Shown: positions 34,170-46,642 of the stretch, one piece after another
Numbering within the stretch: position 1 is the stretch's first letter
How the letters are laid out: each line of letters starts with the position of its first letter
NCBI GenBank assembly: GCA_022828595.1
Contig: JAKGHH010000001.1
Span: 206,975,813-207,039,812, forward strand
Source of the DNA: Nelumbo lutea
Taxonomy: Eukaryota > Streptophyta > Magnoliopsida > Proteales > Nelumbonaceae
Direction of reading: 5' to 3'
Length of the DNA: 64,000 bases
The notes under the pieces: generated by a model
What the model was told of the DNA's origin: nothing
Database searches by the model: none
Seen by the model: only the letters and a program-made list of their open reading frames with translations
Position numbers and translations under genes: made by a program

Positions 34170-36255
34170 TATTTTTAATTGAATTTAAATTGATTTTAAA
34201 ATAACAAACTATATTTAAAATTAATTCTTTAAATTAGTAAAATTAAATTTATTTAAGTATATTAAGTTTTTGTTAAATTTAAATTCCTTAGGAAATTTAA
34301 TTAACTATATAAATTTTTATTTTTCACTAGAACTTAAGTTGGTTCTAAATTGAATTTAATTATAAAACTAATAATTGTTTGATAATTCCATCTTAGTTTT
34401 TAATTTATCTTATTCCTTTTATTAATTAAATTCTTTTTATTATATTAATAAAAATATTTGTATCAATAAAATTAATTATTTGTTTTATTTAAGTAACTTA
34501 CTGTAATATTTTTATTATGGTTAATTAATTTTTATTTTTTTCAAATGGAATATAAATGGATTATAATTTTAAATGGAAGTAGATTATTTAGTGCAATTAC
34601 ATATCATGGAATATCCCAATTTCAATATAATTAATCTTTAATAATAATTGTAGTTCCATGCAAATATATCTAATATATATAAAAATCTAGTTAAATTGAA
34701 ATGGATATATAAATAAAGTTAACGTATTCTATGCAATTTAATAAAGTAACTGAGATGAGAGAGAAGTAGTGGCATGAGTTATGGAAGGAAAGAGTTAATG
34801 GCATAATTAATAAACATATATTATTAAAAGAGTTAATGGGAGAGAGAGAAAAGATAAGTTCCTTTTGAGTAGAAATGGCTGTTTATTGCAACACTCTTGC
34901 AGGTTTAGGATATTCTTCATAGTCTTACTTAGGTCCTTGTGTGTCCAAGATACGGGTACCTGATATTTTTCCAAATCCAGCTTCAGTTGTTCAATGATGT
35001 GAACCGACGAATCTAGAAAAATGAGGAACCTAACAATTGAAATTTTACTAGATGATGATGGACCAACCAAAATGCAAAACCATTGATTTGATTCTGTACA
35101 CAATGTAAAGCAGCTTCCAAGCTATTACAAATTCCAGGCAATATGAACATGTGAAATTATAGATGGTTTCACTCCAGGAAATATGAACATTTTGCACTCG
35201 TGGATAAGGATTTATAGATGGGTTCACTCCAAATAAACCTACAAATATGAACATGTAAAATTAGGTTACCAATTATGTCCAACACATGTATTAAACTGAA
35301 CCCTTAAAACATATGGTAGTAATAAAAAACAGAGTGGGGAGATTATTTTGCCTTTGTCGAGAAGTATTGAAAGTAGAGTCACAGAAAAAGGGGGAGAGCA
35401 GACAAGGACATGAGGTAGACGGGGTTGAAGGGGCAAAAGGAAACGAGGGATGTGGAAGAGCTGTTGGGAGCATAAGAGGAAAAGGAGATAGAGGTTCAGT
35501 AGAGGAGAATGGAGGGGAGAAAGAATTAGGGATTGAAGGAGGGGGGAAGCGAGGGTGAAGGAGGCAAGATTAGAGGTGAGGTTAGAACATTTCCCTTGCA
35601 ATCCGTTTGGTTCGTGCAATATGGATGAGAAAATAAGAATATTTGTTGAATATTTCTATTTTCTCATGTTCGTTTTGAGAGATATGATGCAATGAGATGG
35701 GATTAGTATTCTCAAAATAATGGACGCGGGGTCTCACCAAATAGGTGCAACCCCAGTGAGACACAAAAGTTGCATGACGAGTGAGAAAACTTTGTCGAGG
35801 GTGGACTGTTCTCATCTCCCACCTCTGCAATGGTCCAAACTTCAACTACTTTATCTTTCATCTCCAGCGAGGTTTACGGCCTCCAGTAAATACTCACATC
35901 CCCTTTTAGGCTTTCATGCTATTTGGTGTTTTGTTCTACGAAAAACACCATTCTCTTCCTCCATCAACTTTGATCTTAGATCTTAGACGACAAGGAGATA
36001 GGATATTATCTGTCTTCTCTAGCGATGGTAACCTTGTCTTCATCTTCTCAGACGACAAGGAGACAGAATTCCGTTTTGCACATTATCCATGTTTTATTTT
36101 TGCATTTTTTTTATCAAGAACATTTTTCCTTTCATGTGTTTTAGGTGCTTAGCAGACAAGGAACATAGGTTTGTTTCTGAAAATTGGAGTTTTCATCCTC
36201 ATCTTCTACAAAAGTCTGTTTTCATCCTCATCATCTTCCCATATCTTCTCCATTT
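34170..36255. other. AT-rich tract with a purine-rich segment
   Basis: 34170-34800 is extremely AT-rich. 35370-35580 is strongly purine-biased on the plus strand (GGAGGGGAGAAAG-like), which opens long frames on both strands without any recognisable protein. 35980-36070 holds an imperfect direct repeat around GACAAGGAGA. No gene called. Confidence 0.5.
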
Positions 36256-36259
36256 GCCA

Positions 36260-36405
36260 GCCCTTTGTAATTAGGTTGATCTTAATCTGATCCACTTTCT
36301 GGTCGGATCATATTATCCAATGTGAAGATCTGAACAAATGTGAACTAAATTCAATCAAATAGGATTGAATCGGATCATGATCCGATCCATTTGCACCCCT
36401 AGTTA
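36260..36405 (-). repeat. TAGGGGTGC-type dispersed repeat
   Basis: Read on the minus strand it begins TAGGGGTGCAAATGGATCGG and continues with a palindromic GGATCATGATCC. Related in style to the segments at 31955, 40020 and 48580. Confidence 0.4.
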
Positions 36406-36814
36406 TGCTACTGCACCATGCAGTCCCATGGCTTAAAGTGTCCACATAAAATTATAACAAATAGCTAGGTGTAGGTTCTTGAAAATTGGTGACCCTTGTC
36501 AAATCTAACAACAATAGGAGAAAATTGAGTTATAAAAATTGAGTAATTGACAATGATGGCTAAATATCAATTCTTTTAAACATGAAAATTGAATAATTAA
36601 CAGTGATAAATATCTTAGTTGGTAATGTTTGGATCGGTTCTTTTTAAACTCGAACCTGATACAAAACCAAAATCCTTGTAGGGTCATGGGTCAAATCTTT
36701 TGAGAATTATATTCATGTGTCAAGGGCGAATCTAGGATATGTGACTTTTGCCTAAGAGTTAATCTAAACTAAAGTGTGAGCCTATCTGTTTCTTCTTAAC
36801 TCTTACTTCTTAAG

Positions 36815-38730
36815 AAGATCCCTAGTCCCCTCTTGTTACTTGTTAGTTTATTGTGCGATCTCATTTCCATGTTTGTAATCAAATTGACCATTGATTGCAA
36901 ATTCTAGCTCATTTTAGTTTTGAGTTTTAGCACGAGTTAGTTTGTTTACAGTATAGGTCAAGGAAAATAAAAGATGAAACAAAATAAAGAAAGTAGACTA
37001 GATTGCACTCAAATGAAACTACAATGAGAACAAATGGAATGCCAAGAAAATGCAAATGGAATGCCAAGAAGTAGACCACTCAATGAATTTATACTAATTT
37101 TGTTCTCTGTTTCAATTTTAAAACACAAACACACTGACGAAATGCAAACGAGAAAGAACTGAAGAAGAAGCTATGAAGACATGTCATCCTAACAACAGCT
37201 TACCTGAGAAAATATAAGGGAAGAATAATGGTAGACTTCTCATTGTATATACACACAAAAAGCTTATGATATTATGTACAACAAGGTAGCGCAAATCTGC
37301 AAATATAATTTTTGAAATGTTGGATGAGACTTCATCACTTGACGGTGCAAGGCTCGTGGCCTTTGAAAAGGCACTTTTCTTTCTATTTCTTTTTAATTAT
37401 TCTTGATATAATGTTATGCCCCCAAAAAATAGGAAAATCATGAGAAATACAATCAATACAACGACTATCTTAATCATCAGCCACCGATTGGATGAGATAC
37501 TATTGAGGTTGAGTTCTCATCAATCCATGTTCTCGTTTGCTAGTGTCATCCATGTTCTCATCAATCCTATCAGGTTGAGTTCAAATAGAAGGTTAGATAT
37601 CATCAATGTATCCTTGACCACAGATTATGAATCACAGATTCCATTCTATATTTTAATACAAGAAAAATAAAATAACCATCAAATCACCGTCATTAACATG
37701 TCCAACTGCTAATTCTGTATAGGATTTCTCAAGAATAAGAATGGATATTGAATGGTCAGACATTCAGACTGCCTACATATTTATGTGAAAGAATAAAAAG
37801 TAATTTCTGCCCACAGACTAGAGATTGTTCAATCTGTCCATGAATATTTGCTAAGCATATAAACAAATCATTATGGGGTCATGGTTTAGTTGAATTGCTG
37901 GCAAAACAGAGGGTGACGAGTTCTATGTTTTGGGGAATGCAACAAGGGGGGTTTGTACTCAACAATGAACCTGAATTTGAAGGTTAGTTGAGGTTACCAT
38001 CCTTTCAATCGTTGTTTACTTTATCTCTACTCAATGTAATAAAATTATTCTTCGTTGCTGAGTTTCTATACTTTAAGTAAAAAAACCACCTAGGCAACTG
38101 CAGATCAAGATACCAGAACAGAATTAATAAGCAATATTTCAGATTTGGGTGGGGGTTGTTAAATAATCCAGAATACAATCTAGGCAGTTCAACAATTTGA
38201 GATGTTTGTAACAGTCTAGCAGATGTGCACACATATTGAATGGGACCAACTTCAGAGATTGGATGGGCTAATAATAAGCCAAACCAATGATTGCCAACCT
38301 GTAACTATATAACTATATATATATTATTGGGTTCATTTGTCTGGTGGGAAAGAGCTCTACTGCAACTTAAAGGAAACCTGGAAATGCATAGGTTGATTAT
38401 AATATATGCAGTCTCCTATGAAACTATGGGACACATGGTGTATCAGGGTCCCAAACCATCTACAAGACTTGGAACATCTTAGTTGATAAAGTTAGAAATG
38501 CCTAGATTGTATTACTATTGAGCAATAAATACCGTAAGTTCGAGAGTAGAAAGTAGAATATAAAACCTGATTGCAAGCTCTCCTTGATGAGAGAAAACAA
38601 AAGGAAGAGAAAGAACAAATAATAACTCAAGACGAAACTCTAGGATTCAGTGAATTTCGACTGATCCTAGGTATCAATTTATAATGGTTAGAAGTAGAGA
38701 TCAATTACAACTGTGACTGTACAAGATTAC
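36815..38730. repeat. Segmental duplication D, copy 1 (~1.9 kb)
   Basis: Collinear with 49685-51906 in the same orientation, about 13 kb away. It starts near CCTAGTCCCCTCTTGTTACT and ends near TTACAACTGTGACTGTACAA. Copy 1 lacks two segments present in copy 2 (equivalent to about 49929-50096 and 51100-51190). The breakpoint of the first loss sits at a duplicated AATGGAATGCCAAGAA, suggesting repeat-mediated deletion. Confidence 0.9.
37397..37513 (-). pseudogene. Possible terminal exon with C-terminal membrane anchor (copy 1)
   Basis: The minus strand encodes LNLNSISSNRWLMIKI, then a hydrophobic run of about 20 residues (VVVLIVFLMIFLFFGGITLY), then QE and a stop. The same frame and stop are kept in the second copy (50416-50532), with one conservative change and synonymous changes. 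A basic residue before a hydrophobic span at a C-terminus is typical of a tail anchor. An upstream stop in the same frame means a splice acceptor would be needed. Family not recognised. Confidence 0.3.
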
Positions 38731-40019
38731 CAAAACTGATATTCAGAGGAACCTAGGAGATCCAACACTGATATCATCACCTGGCTTTAGTCTAAACTCG
38801 ACTTGCTCAAATTGCCCCGGCTGCAGGACTCTTCAACATAATCTGCAACAAAAAAAAAAAAAACAACAGCAAATTACTTAGCATGGAACTTAGAAATATA
38901 AAAGTACAAAATATTGAATGGAAGACTAAAAACTTGCAGAATCCGTTCAAGGACACTAAACCTCTGCTTGTTTAGGTTTCATGGATATAGCAGGAGAAAT
39001 TAAACCTGCAAATGAATAGCTTACACAATCAAACATTTGTTCATGTGAAAACACCAAAAGATATATATTCTAATAGAAGAAATGTTGGTAAGCAAGTTTC
39101 ACCCCAGAGATAAGGTGGGGCCCATGAAAAAACATGTCCAACATTGCCAATGTCAACTCTCCAATCAAGGTTGAAAGCATCAAATATGTGTCACACTGTA
39201 TTGTAAGATATATATCGGCTTCCAGGATTAAATAATAATACAAGGTGTGCATCAATGGTGATAACTTGCACTGAAACACTGAAACAGAGACAAATAGAGA
39301 GCAATAACTTGCAGTCATTACATCAGGAGACAAATTCCGCATTCCCACTTTGATTCCCTTCACACAATTTTAGAGCACCAAGGAGTTAAATTCAACCTGC
39401 CTTTTTTTCATTTGTGTGCAACTAAAACAATCTAGGCCGTAGTAGGAAGGGAAAAGCTTCCTGATTTGTAAGACCAACTAGGACCAGAATAAGCCACAAG
39501 ACACTCTTAAAACACATGTCCTACACCCCAGATGGACCCGAATTTCCAAAAGAACCATAAAAAGGTTTCTGCTTTGTCTAGATCAAGAATGGCCCTTACA
39601 ACTAGCTGAAACACCAAAGTTTTATACCATCAGAAACAAGTAATCTCGACTTTTAGTTGCATACAAGAAAATCTTGACTTCTTCGAGAGCCATCTTCTTC
39701 AAAATCTTTTGTCCATATTTGTATCACAGATAATGACCCTAAAAACATTAAAATAGCAAAAAACTATAAAATGATATTTCACATATCATGCATGTTTTTA
39801 TATATACATACATGTATATATAATATAATATACATACATTTTTATTTATAATTTTATTCCAATTAAATTGTAATTTTTTTAATTTCATTTTATTATTACA
39901 TATTGAAAACATAAAATTTCATATAAAATAAAATTTTAAGAGTTTTTTAAAACTTTGACTATTTTTTAATTTATTATAAATTTATTATTATTTTTTCAAT
40001 TTTTATTAAAAAAGATGCC
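38731..40019. other. Non-coding tract
   Basis: A short minus-strand stretch at 38765-38835 reads PGQFEQVEFRLKPGDDIS between a TCCTGCAG acceptor-like site and a CTAGGTTC donor-like site. It is exon-like but too short to identify. 39750-40015 is almost pure A+T. Confidence 0.35.
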
Positions 40020-40135
40020 TCTCATGGCTTGGCTAGCCCGGGCCCGCCAAGCCCCACGACATGGGCCATGCCATGTCTGACCTCTAAAGGGCCACACGCT
40101 AACCCTACACAACCTGATTTACACCTCTATGCAAG
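40020..40135 (-). repeat. GC-rich dispersed repeat with GGCTTGGC hairpin
   Basis: An isolated GC-rich island in AT-rich DNA. GGCTTGGC (40026-40033) pairs with GCCAAGCC (40046-40053) around a GCCCGGGCCC core. On the minus strand the segment starts TAGAGGTGTAAATCAGG, similar in style to the other TAGGGGTGT repeats in the window. Confidence 0.45.
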
Positions 40136-40500
40136 AAATCAACTAGATCACTAGTGAATCTTCCTTCTACACCTTGATCCCCCACAAGACCGTACAATAA
40201 CAAATCAACTACAAAACTAGCTACCCTTTGTACAAATTCAAATTCAATTGACCCAAAAAGGTTCATGTCAATGAAAATCACCAAATATGTTTGGTGTAGT
40301 CATTGGTTTCCTATTTCTCGAAAATAGAATCATCTTCAATAGCAACCAATTTCTTAGAATCAATTCTCTAGATGACTAAAGCTGCATCGTCATCAAATAC
40401 ATATAGAGATAAGTTACATGTTCATGTCAAAGGGTCCCTTTGAAGGTTAAGGCCTCTACAACCATGTCCAAGGGGCCCTTTGATGCTTATTATATACGTA

Positions 40501-43417
40501 GAGACAATTAGTAATTGTCTCCATACACAACTCAGCACCAACATAGTGGGACCAATGAAAAGCTTTCAATGAGCAGGGCTGTGATTTCTTCTACAGGTTT
40601 CTAAGGTTGTTGCCCAACCTAAGACAACTAGGAATTAAAGAAGATAGTAGCTCTCTTATCCGAGGTTGCCCAACCTTAGGTGTTAGACAAAATGATTTGG
40701 AAGTGGAAAATTGAAACTTCTCTTCTCTACCTTTTCACAAAACAATTTTAAAGACAAGGAAAACAATTGAAGCCACACATAGTTACTTATAATGAACACC
40801 ACTTGAATTCTCTCTCTCCAACACCTTAAACACCAAAGATCTACAACAACAAGGTCAAGAAAATTAAGCCCAACATATTAAGAACCTTTATTGAATCCAA
40901 ACAACAAATACCCAAAATTGACTTGATAAGCTACTAGCTACAAGGTCCTAATGTGAAATAAAATAATTGAAAGATTTTATAACGATTCTCTTACGAACTT
41001 AATAGGAAATTCAATGAACATATAAAAAACTTAGCTGTTAATGCATATCAGTAAGAGCATGTCAATTTACATTAAATAAACTTTTTGGATTGGAGTAATG
41101 GCCCAACTTACATCAACACAACTTTAGTACATATCAATAACCTCATTCACAACTAAAACATCTTCAATATATTCAATGAATTCGTATCAGAGCATGAAAT
41201 AATTAACTATAAAATGCAAATTTCATTTGAGATGTTTTCTTGGTTAACTAGTCAATGTTTGTCTAACCACTTTTTTATTAATAAAATTTGAAATCATAAA
41301 AGACCTTTAGGTATGTAACGCAATAACCTAATGGCCAACTATAGAACAAAATTAATTGGAATTAATTGGAAGACTCTGATTTAAGGCTATGTTTGGTTTA
41401 TGGGAAGTCTTTAGTGGGATGGGAAAAGATGGAATGGTGGGTGGATTTTTCCATGTTCCATATTTTGGTTGCAAAAGGGAAACTAATGGGAAAATCAACC
41501 TTAGTTTAATAATCAATTAATACTAAATTATTAAATAAATAATTAATTATTACTAGATTCATAACCCATAAATTATTAATTATTTAATAAAGCATTAATA
41601 AGTATCATAAAATAAAATATTAATGAAAAAGAAAATAAAATATTAATGAAAAAATAATCAATAAAATATTATTAATTAAATAACTATTTTATAATTAATA
41701 ATTTCATTAAAATATATTATACGAAATAATTTATCAAGGAAAACTAATTTAACAATTTATAAATAAATAATATTATTCAAATATTCAAGTTATAACTTAT
41801 AAACTAAAAAAATTTAAACGTTATTTAATTAAAATAATAAACTAACTACTTATAGATTTTAAATAATTAATATCCAATTAATAATTTAATACAAAATAGA
41901 AAAAAATGTAATAATTACAAGTTAAAATTAACAAAAACTAGTTACTAATGAATTAACTAAGCAATTAATGAATAACTCAATAAGGATTTTATTATTATAA
42001 ATCTAATTAAAAATAATTAAATAATTAAAACATAATTAATACTAAAAATAATATTATTAATTCCTAATAAATATTAATAAAATAAATTTTAAAATATTAA
42101 TTCTTATTAACTAATAAAATTATTTCATTAAAACATTAGTAATTAATGGAATATGAAATGATGGTTAATAAAAATATAACTAATAAATTAATTAAAAATT
42201 GCTATTAGGGTTGATTTTCCCACTATTTTCCCTTTCGCAACCAAGCAATGGAATATGAAATTTTCCACCCGTTTTGCCTTTTCCCATACCCATCATTTCC
42301 AATCCCACCAAAATCTCCCCACAAATGAACCGTAACCTTAAATCAGAGACTTCAAGTAAAGTTTCATCTATAGTAAATGGGCCATTAGGGTATTACAATA
42401 CATACCTATATGTCTTTTATGATTTCAAATTTTAATAATAGAAAAGTGGTTAACCTTGACCAATTAATCAAATGAACAATAAATTTGCAATTTGATAGTT
42501 AAGTTTATTGCATTCTTTGATATTAAATCGTTGAATATATTCAAGATGTTTTAGTTGTAGATACTCTTATTGATATGTATTAAAGTTGATATGTATTAAA
42601 GTTGTATTAATGTAGGTTGGGTCACTATTCCAATCCAAAAAGCTTATTTCATGTTCTTTGACATGTTCTTATTGAGATATATTAACAATTAAGTTTATTT
42701 AATGTTCATTGAACTTCATATTAAATTTTTAAGAGAACCATTACAAAATCTTCCAATTATTGCATTCCACATTAATTGAGAAACATAAAAGTGACATGCT
42801 TATAAAAGTCCTAATAATCAAAGGTTGTTGAACTACTTAAAAAATTAGGACTTTGTAGCTAATAGCTCATCAAGTCAATTTTAGATATTTGTTGCTTGGA
42901 TTCAACAAATGTTCTAGTATCATATATGTTTGGCTCAACTTTCTTGATCTTGTTGTTGAAGATCTTGGGTGTTTATGGTGTTGGAGAGAGATAGAGTTCA
43001 GGTGGCGTTCATTATAACTAACTCATTGTGGTGGCTTCAATTGTATTCATTTGTCTTTAAGACTGTTCTCTAAAAAAGTAGAGAGGAGAAGCATCAATTT
43101 TCCACTTTCAAATCCTTTTGTCTAGTGCACCCAAGGTTGGGCAGCAGGCTTTGAGATTAGATAAGAGAGTTGCTATCTCCTTTAACTCCTAGTTTTGTAA
43201 GTTCAACCTTGGATAAGAGGGCTACTATCTCCTTCAACTCTAGTTCGAGGTTGGGCACAGCCTTAGAAACCTATAGACTATCTTTGAGAACAAATCACAC
43301 CCATGGCCTGTTGAATATGTCGAAACATGATGAAAACTTTTCATTGGTCCATGTGTTGGTGCTTCTAGACATGTCATATCAGATTGAGTTCTATATGGAG
43401 ACAATTACTAATTGTCA
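40501..43417. repeat. Giant imperfect palindrome (2.9 kb, ~0.9-1.1 kb arms)
   Basis: The left arm (40501-41380) and right arm (42344-43417) are inverted copies, from the outer GAGACAATTAGTAATTGTCT / GGAGACAATTACTAATTGTC to an inner GACTCTGATTTAAGG / CCTTAAATCAGAGAC. Matching landmarks between them are GCACCAACA-GGACCAATGAAAAG, TGGAAAATTGA-CTTCTC, TTGACTTGATAAGCTA, CAATATATTCAATGA and CATAAAAGAC-T-AGGTATGTA. The centre is 41385-42337, which has its own ~110-bp inverted ends around a ~700-bp AT-rich loop. The right arm has extra short tandem duplications. No transposase seen; it would fold into one long hairpin. Confidence 0.85.
41385..42337. mobile_element. Central MITE-like unit of the palindrome
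   Basis: The left end GGCTATGTTTGGTTTATGGG and the right end, inverted, GGTTACGGTTCATTTGTGGG open ~110-bp inverted repeats that include GGTTGCAAAAGGGAAA / GGTTGCGAAAGGGAAA. Flanks are TTAA on both sides. A GGCTATGTTTGGTT start recalls Tourist/Harbinger MITEs. It is either the tip of the larger hairpin or an insertion at its axis. Confidence 0.55.
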
Positions 43418-43819
43418 TTGTATGCCCTTAAATGATTTCTCCATACTTCAACCCATGTCTTTATCCCTTGCTCTTCTAGCCCCTAAACTCGTAGAAAATC
43501 ACTTCTTACTGATTTTGTAATGGTCTTCTTTGAACATAACAAACCTTATTCTACTTTCCCTCATTTTACTACCTATTGAAACTACTCCTAGATTCATGGA
43601 GAAAAACTCATTTCTAGCCTTATATTTTCTAGTTTTCCCACTTATCAATCTCAATGTCTACATTCCCACCACTCATTTTTAAACATGTTGTCTTGGCTTC
43701 CCACCACCACTCATTGTGTTGGCTTCCCACTTACAATGATTTATCAATGAATTAATTACGAATTTTTCCGTATTTGTCATTGAGTAATCGATCAACTTCA
43801 CTCACAAACAGTAGGAAAA

Positions 43820-44627
43820 TTCACAACAAACAACGTAGGACTACAAGTTTATGGTAATCAGGAGACTGGCACACAAGGCCTCTCTGATATTCACAGCCAA
43901 ATAAGAGAATATAAATATCTTGGAACACAACTCTGTATGGATCCTATAGAACTGAAAATTCAGATAAACTAAGTTTTGTGTGAAGTGCCAATAATTTGGG
44001 ATGAGCTTCTGAAATTTTGGCCAAACAAATTCACCCAATGTATCATGATCCATTGGAAAAATAAAATGTCATTAAACTAACATTTTTTAATTAACTGGTA
44101 AAAATTCTAGTTATAAAAAGCTATTTTGTACAGTAAATACTTGCAACTTCCAAGAGAATTCAGCTTCTAAAATTTACCACTCTAATGTCATCAAAGTGAA
44201 ATTTACATCATAGACTGCTTGGATTCACAACAAACAACGTAGGACTACAAGTTTATGGTAATCAGGAGACTGGCACACAAGGCCTCTCTGATATTCACAG
44301 CCAAATAAGAGAATATAAATATCTTAGAACACAACTCTGTATGGATCCTATAGAACTGAAAATTCAGATAAACTAAGTTTTGTGTGAAGCGCCAATAATT
44401 TGGGATGAGCTTCTGAAATTTTGGCCAAACAAATTCACCCAATGTATCATGATCCACTGGAAAAATAAAATGTCATTAAACTAACATTTTTTAATTAACT
44501 GGTAAAAATTCTAGTTATAAAAAGCTATTTTGTACAGTAAATACTTGCAACTTGCAAGAGAATTCAGCTTCTAAAATTTACTACTCTAATGTCATCAAAG
44601 TGAAATTTACATCATAGACTGCTTGGA
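43820..44627. repeat. 404-bp tandem duplication, ~99% identical
   Basis: Unit 1 (43820-44223) and unit 2 (44224-44627) differ at only about five positions. Both contain an identical-length minus-strand open frame of 70 codons (43841-44053, 44245-44457; GEFVWPKFQKLIPNYW) with a single H/R difference. Similar frame length follows from sequence identity and is not evidence for a gene. The junction sequence GGATTCACAAC shows simple head-to-tail amplification. Confidence 0.95.
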
Positions 44628-44629
44628 TT

Positions 44630-46330
44630 GATATCCATTAGAAAGGGTGAAAAACCATTCACCTTGATGAGAGCTAACCAATTGTAGAAAGCTGTTAAAT
44701 AGTTCACTATTTTATTTTCTTACATAGGTGTCTAAGAGTGTTTTGGCACCAAATAAAGATACACAACATTTTTTTTACTTAGTTTTGTTCTAAAATACTG
44801 GAAATGAATAAAAGAAAATCGGTGACTTTTGAAGGCATGATAGCTTCTAAGTGGTAGGAAAAACTAGTACTACCTAGTGTCTATGTCATCCACCTTCATG
44901 GAATTTAGTAATGGAAATAAAAGAGGTTAATCTACATGTAGAACTCCATAACAGTGGGTAACTTCTGAGTTTATGATTGTGCTACTTTTGCATTGCGAAT
45001 CGGAATATTTTCAGTATAATTTTATACTTTTTTATGATTAACAAAGTATAGTTATGGACTTTACCCTTAATAAATTAGACAACTTGCAAAACTTATTAGT
45101 TCCCCTCATTTATGATTCATTAACCTCATTGAACAATAAAATGACTATTATGTATATGCATTGCATCAAGACTACATTTGCTAGGATCACATGCCAAATA
45201 AGCACAAGAACACAAATATCATCCCACAAATGTAGGAAAAACAAATATGCACAATTGCACCATTGTTGCATGGATTTTCCTAAATAGATGGCATACCCAT
45301 GACAATCAGAGTCCAATAATCCTTTCTCAATGACACTTCAACGTAACATTCCATTTTTTATTTGACTTAAGTGTACAGATAATGTTCAAGATTACTATAA
45401 TTTTTTTATATCAAATGTTGCTTAGTAACAAAGTCAACATTTTTTGCAGGCATACAATGTCAAAATTCAGAAAAAAATAAAAGAATAACTATTTTCTTCT
45501 GCTCGCTTAGTAAGGAAGTGAACTACTTTGATGATATATCATATATGAACTATTTTCGTGAGTCTATGTTTTCTCATCTTGCCAAGCCAGACTCTTGGAC
45601 AAGCGTTGGATTCTGACTCCCGTATCCTTATAATGCAACATTAGTTTGCCCTAAATAAACACACTCATTCTCTTGTCGTTTAGAGTTTTGGTATTTTGAT
45701 ACACTTAAATCACACTATCCATATTGGATCCGATTAGGAAATAGTGAAATGGGTTAAAGATACGTATTCATTAGAAGTGGGTTCGTTCAGCACTTACAAC
45801 TGACGTATGCAAACAAGAAAACAGCCTTCTTCAGAGATATAATGATCACAAGCATCAATTTTTTCCATCCATATCAGAAATATCAATATTGAGTTCCAAT
45901 CAGTATTGGATATCAAAATCATTTCTAGGAACAACATTTATAGAAGAATAAACAAGTAAACGTCCGTTTCTTCTGGTTCATTAACGAGTTGTTACAATGC
46001 AAACGTCTTTTACATAGACAAGTTCACGGTCACCCTTAACAGCATGCAATACCACCACATAGATCGGAATAATTACTTGCATTAAAATATACATATCCAA
46101 ATCAGATATTAGTATTGCATATTGTAAACAGACAAGAATTTGCAGATAAGGCTGAAGAAAAATCTTGACATAAGGTTTTTGAGATCAAAGAGTGACTGTT
46201 TCAACAGAAAATGAATCAATAATGTACCCCCATAACAAATCCGTCACAACAGTAAAACTGAATTAAACATCGCCCAAAAAGCATATCTCTGGAAGGAAAC
46301 AGAAAGGTAAAAAGTTGATCGAACTACACA
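44630..46330. other. Non-coding tract (possible intron of the NST1-like gene)
   Basis: No exon recognised on either strand. If the minus-strand exon at 46332-46642 belongs to a longer gene, this is its first intron; the next exon was not found. Confidence 0.4.
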
Positions 46331-46331
46331 C

Positions 46332-46642
46332 CTCAACGGGAGCTGAACTATCCTTACTTTGTTGTGGTTGTGTTGAACCCCAAGCACTAGGCGGAGCTGT
46401 TATTGCATAGTAATCGTCATCATCATCAACATCGGCCAAAGATTTAACCGTCAGAGGCGCCGGCGTCGAGTAAACCTGGGGTCAGGTTCCTTGGCCTGGT
46501 TTTTGGAAGATCCCTTGCTCTTCGACGACCCATGCTCCTTGTCAGATTTCTTCTTTCTCCTAAGGCTTTCGAGAGCAGCGAAAACGTTCGTATTGCTTAT
46601 CCCCAAGGGCCCATCGTCCATCCTGCTTCCACCTCCAACCAT
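46332..46642 (-). pseudogene. First exon of an NST1-like acidic protein gene, frameshifted
   Basis: From ATG 46642 the frame reads MVGGGSR, MDDGPLGISNTNVFAALESL, RRKKKSDKEHGSS and KEPDP, then runs into TGA. One base later the frame continues as QVYSTPAPLTVKSLADVDDD, DYYAITAPPSAWGS and SAPVE, up to a GAG|GTGTGT donor at 46331. This matches, from memory, the N-terminus of plant proteins annotated stress response protein NST1-like. A single C is missing in the CCCC run at 46478-46481 compared with the frame needed. It could be a true mutation or a sequencing error; no further exons were found. Function unknown; the protein is basic then acidic, likely cytosolic or nuclear. Confidence 0.65.

Noticed and set aside
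35266..35619. Long open frames on both strands (117 codons minus, 81 plus)
   Set aside because: They arise from a strand-biased purine-rich tract with few stop codons; the translations are low complexity (Leu/Pro/Ser or Gly/Glu/Lys).
39070..39363. 97-codon minus-strand open frame
   Set aside because: Hydrophobic and Cys/Leu-rich with no recognisable family, and no exon-like borders that I can defend.
43170..43520. 116-codon plus-strand open frame
   Set aside because: Lies in the right arm of the palindrome; the matching left arm does not keep the frame, so it is incidental.
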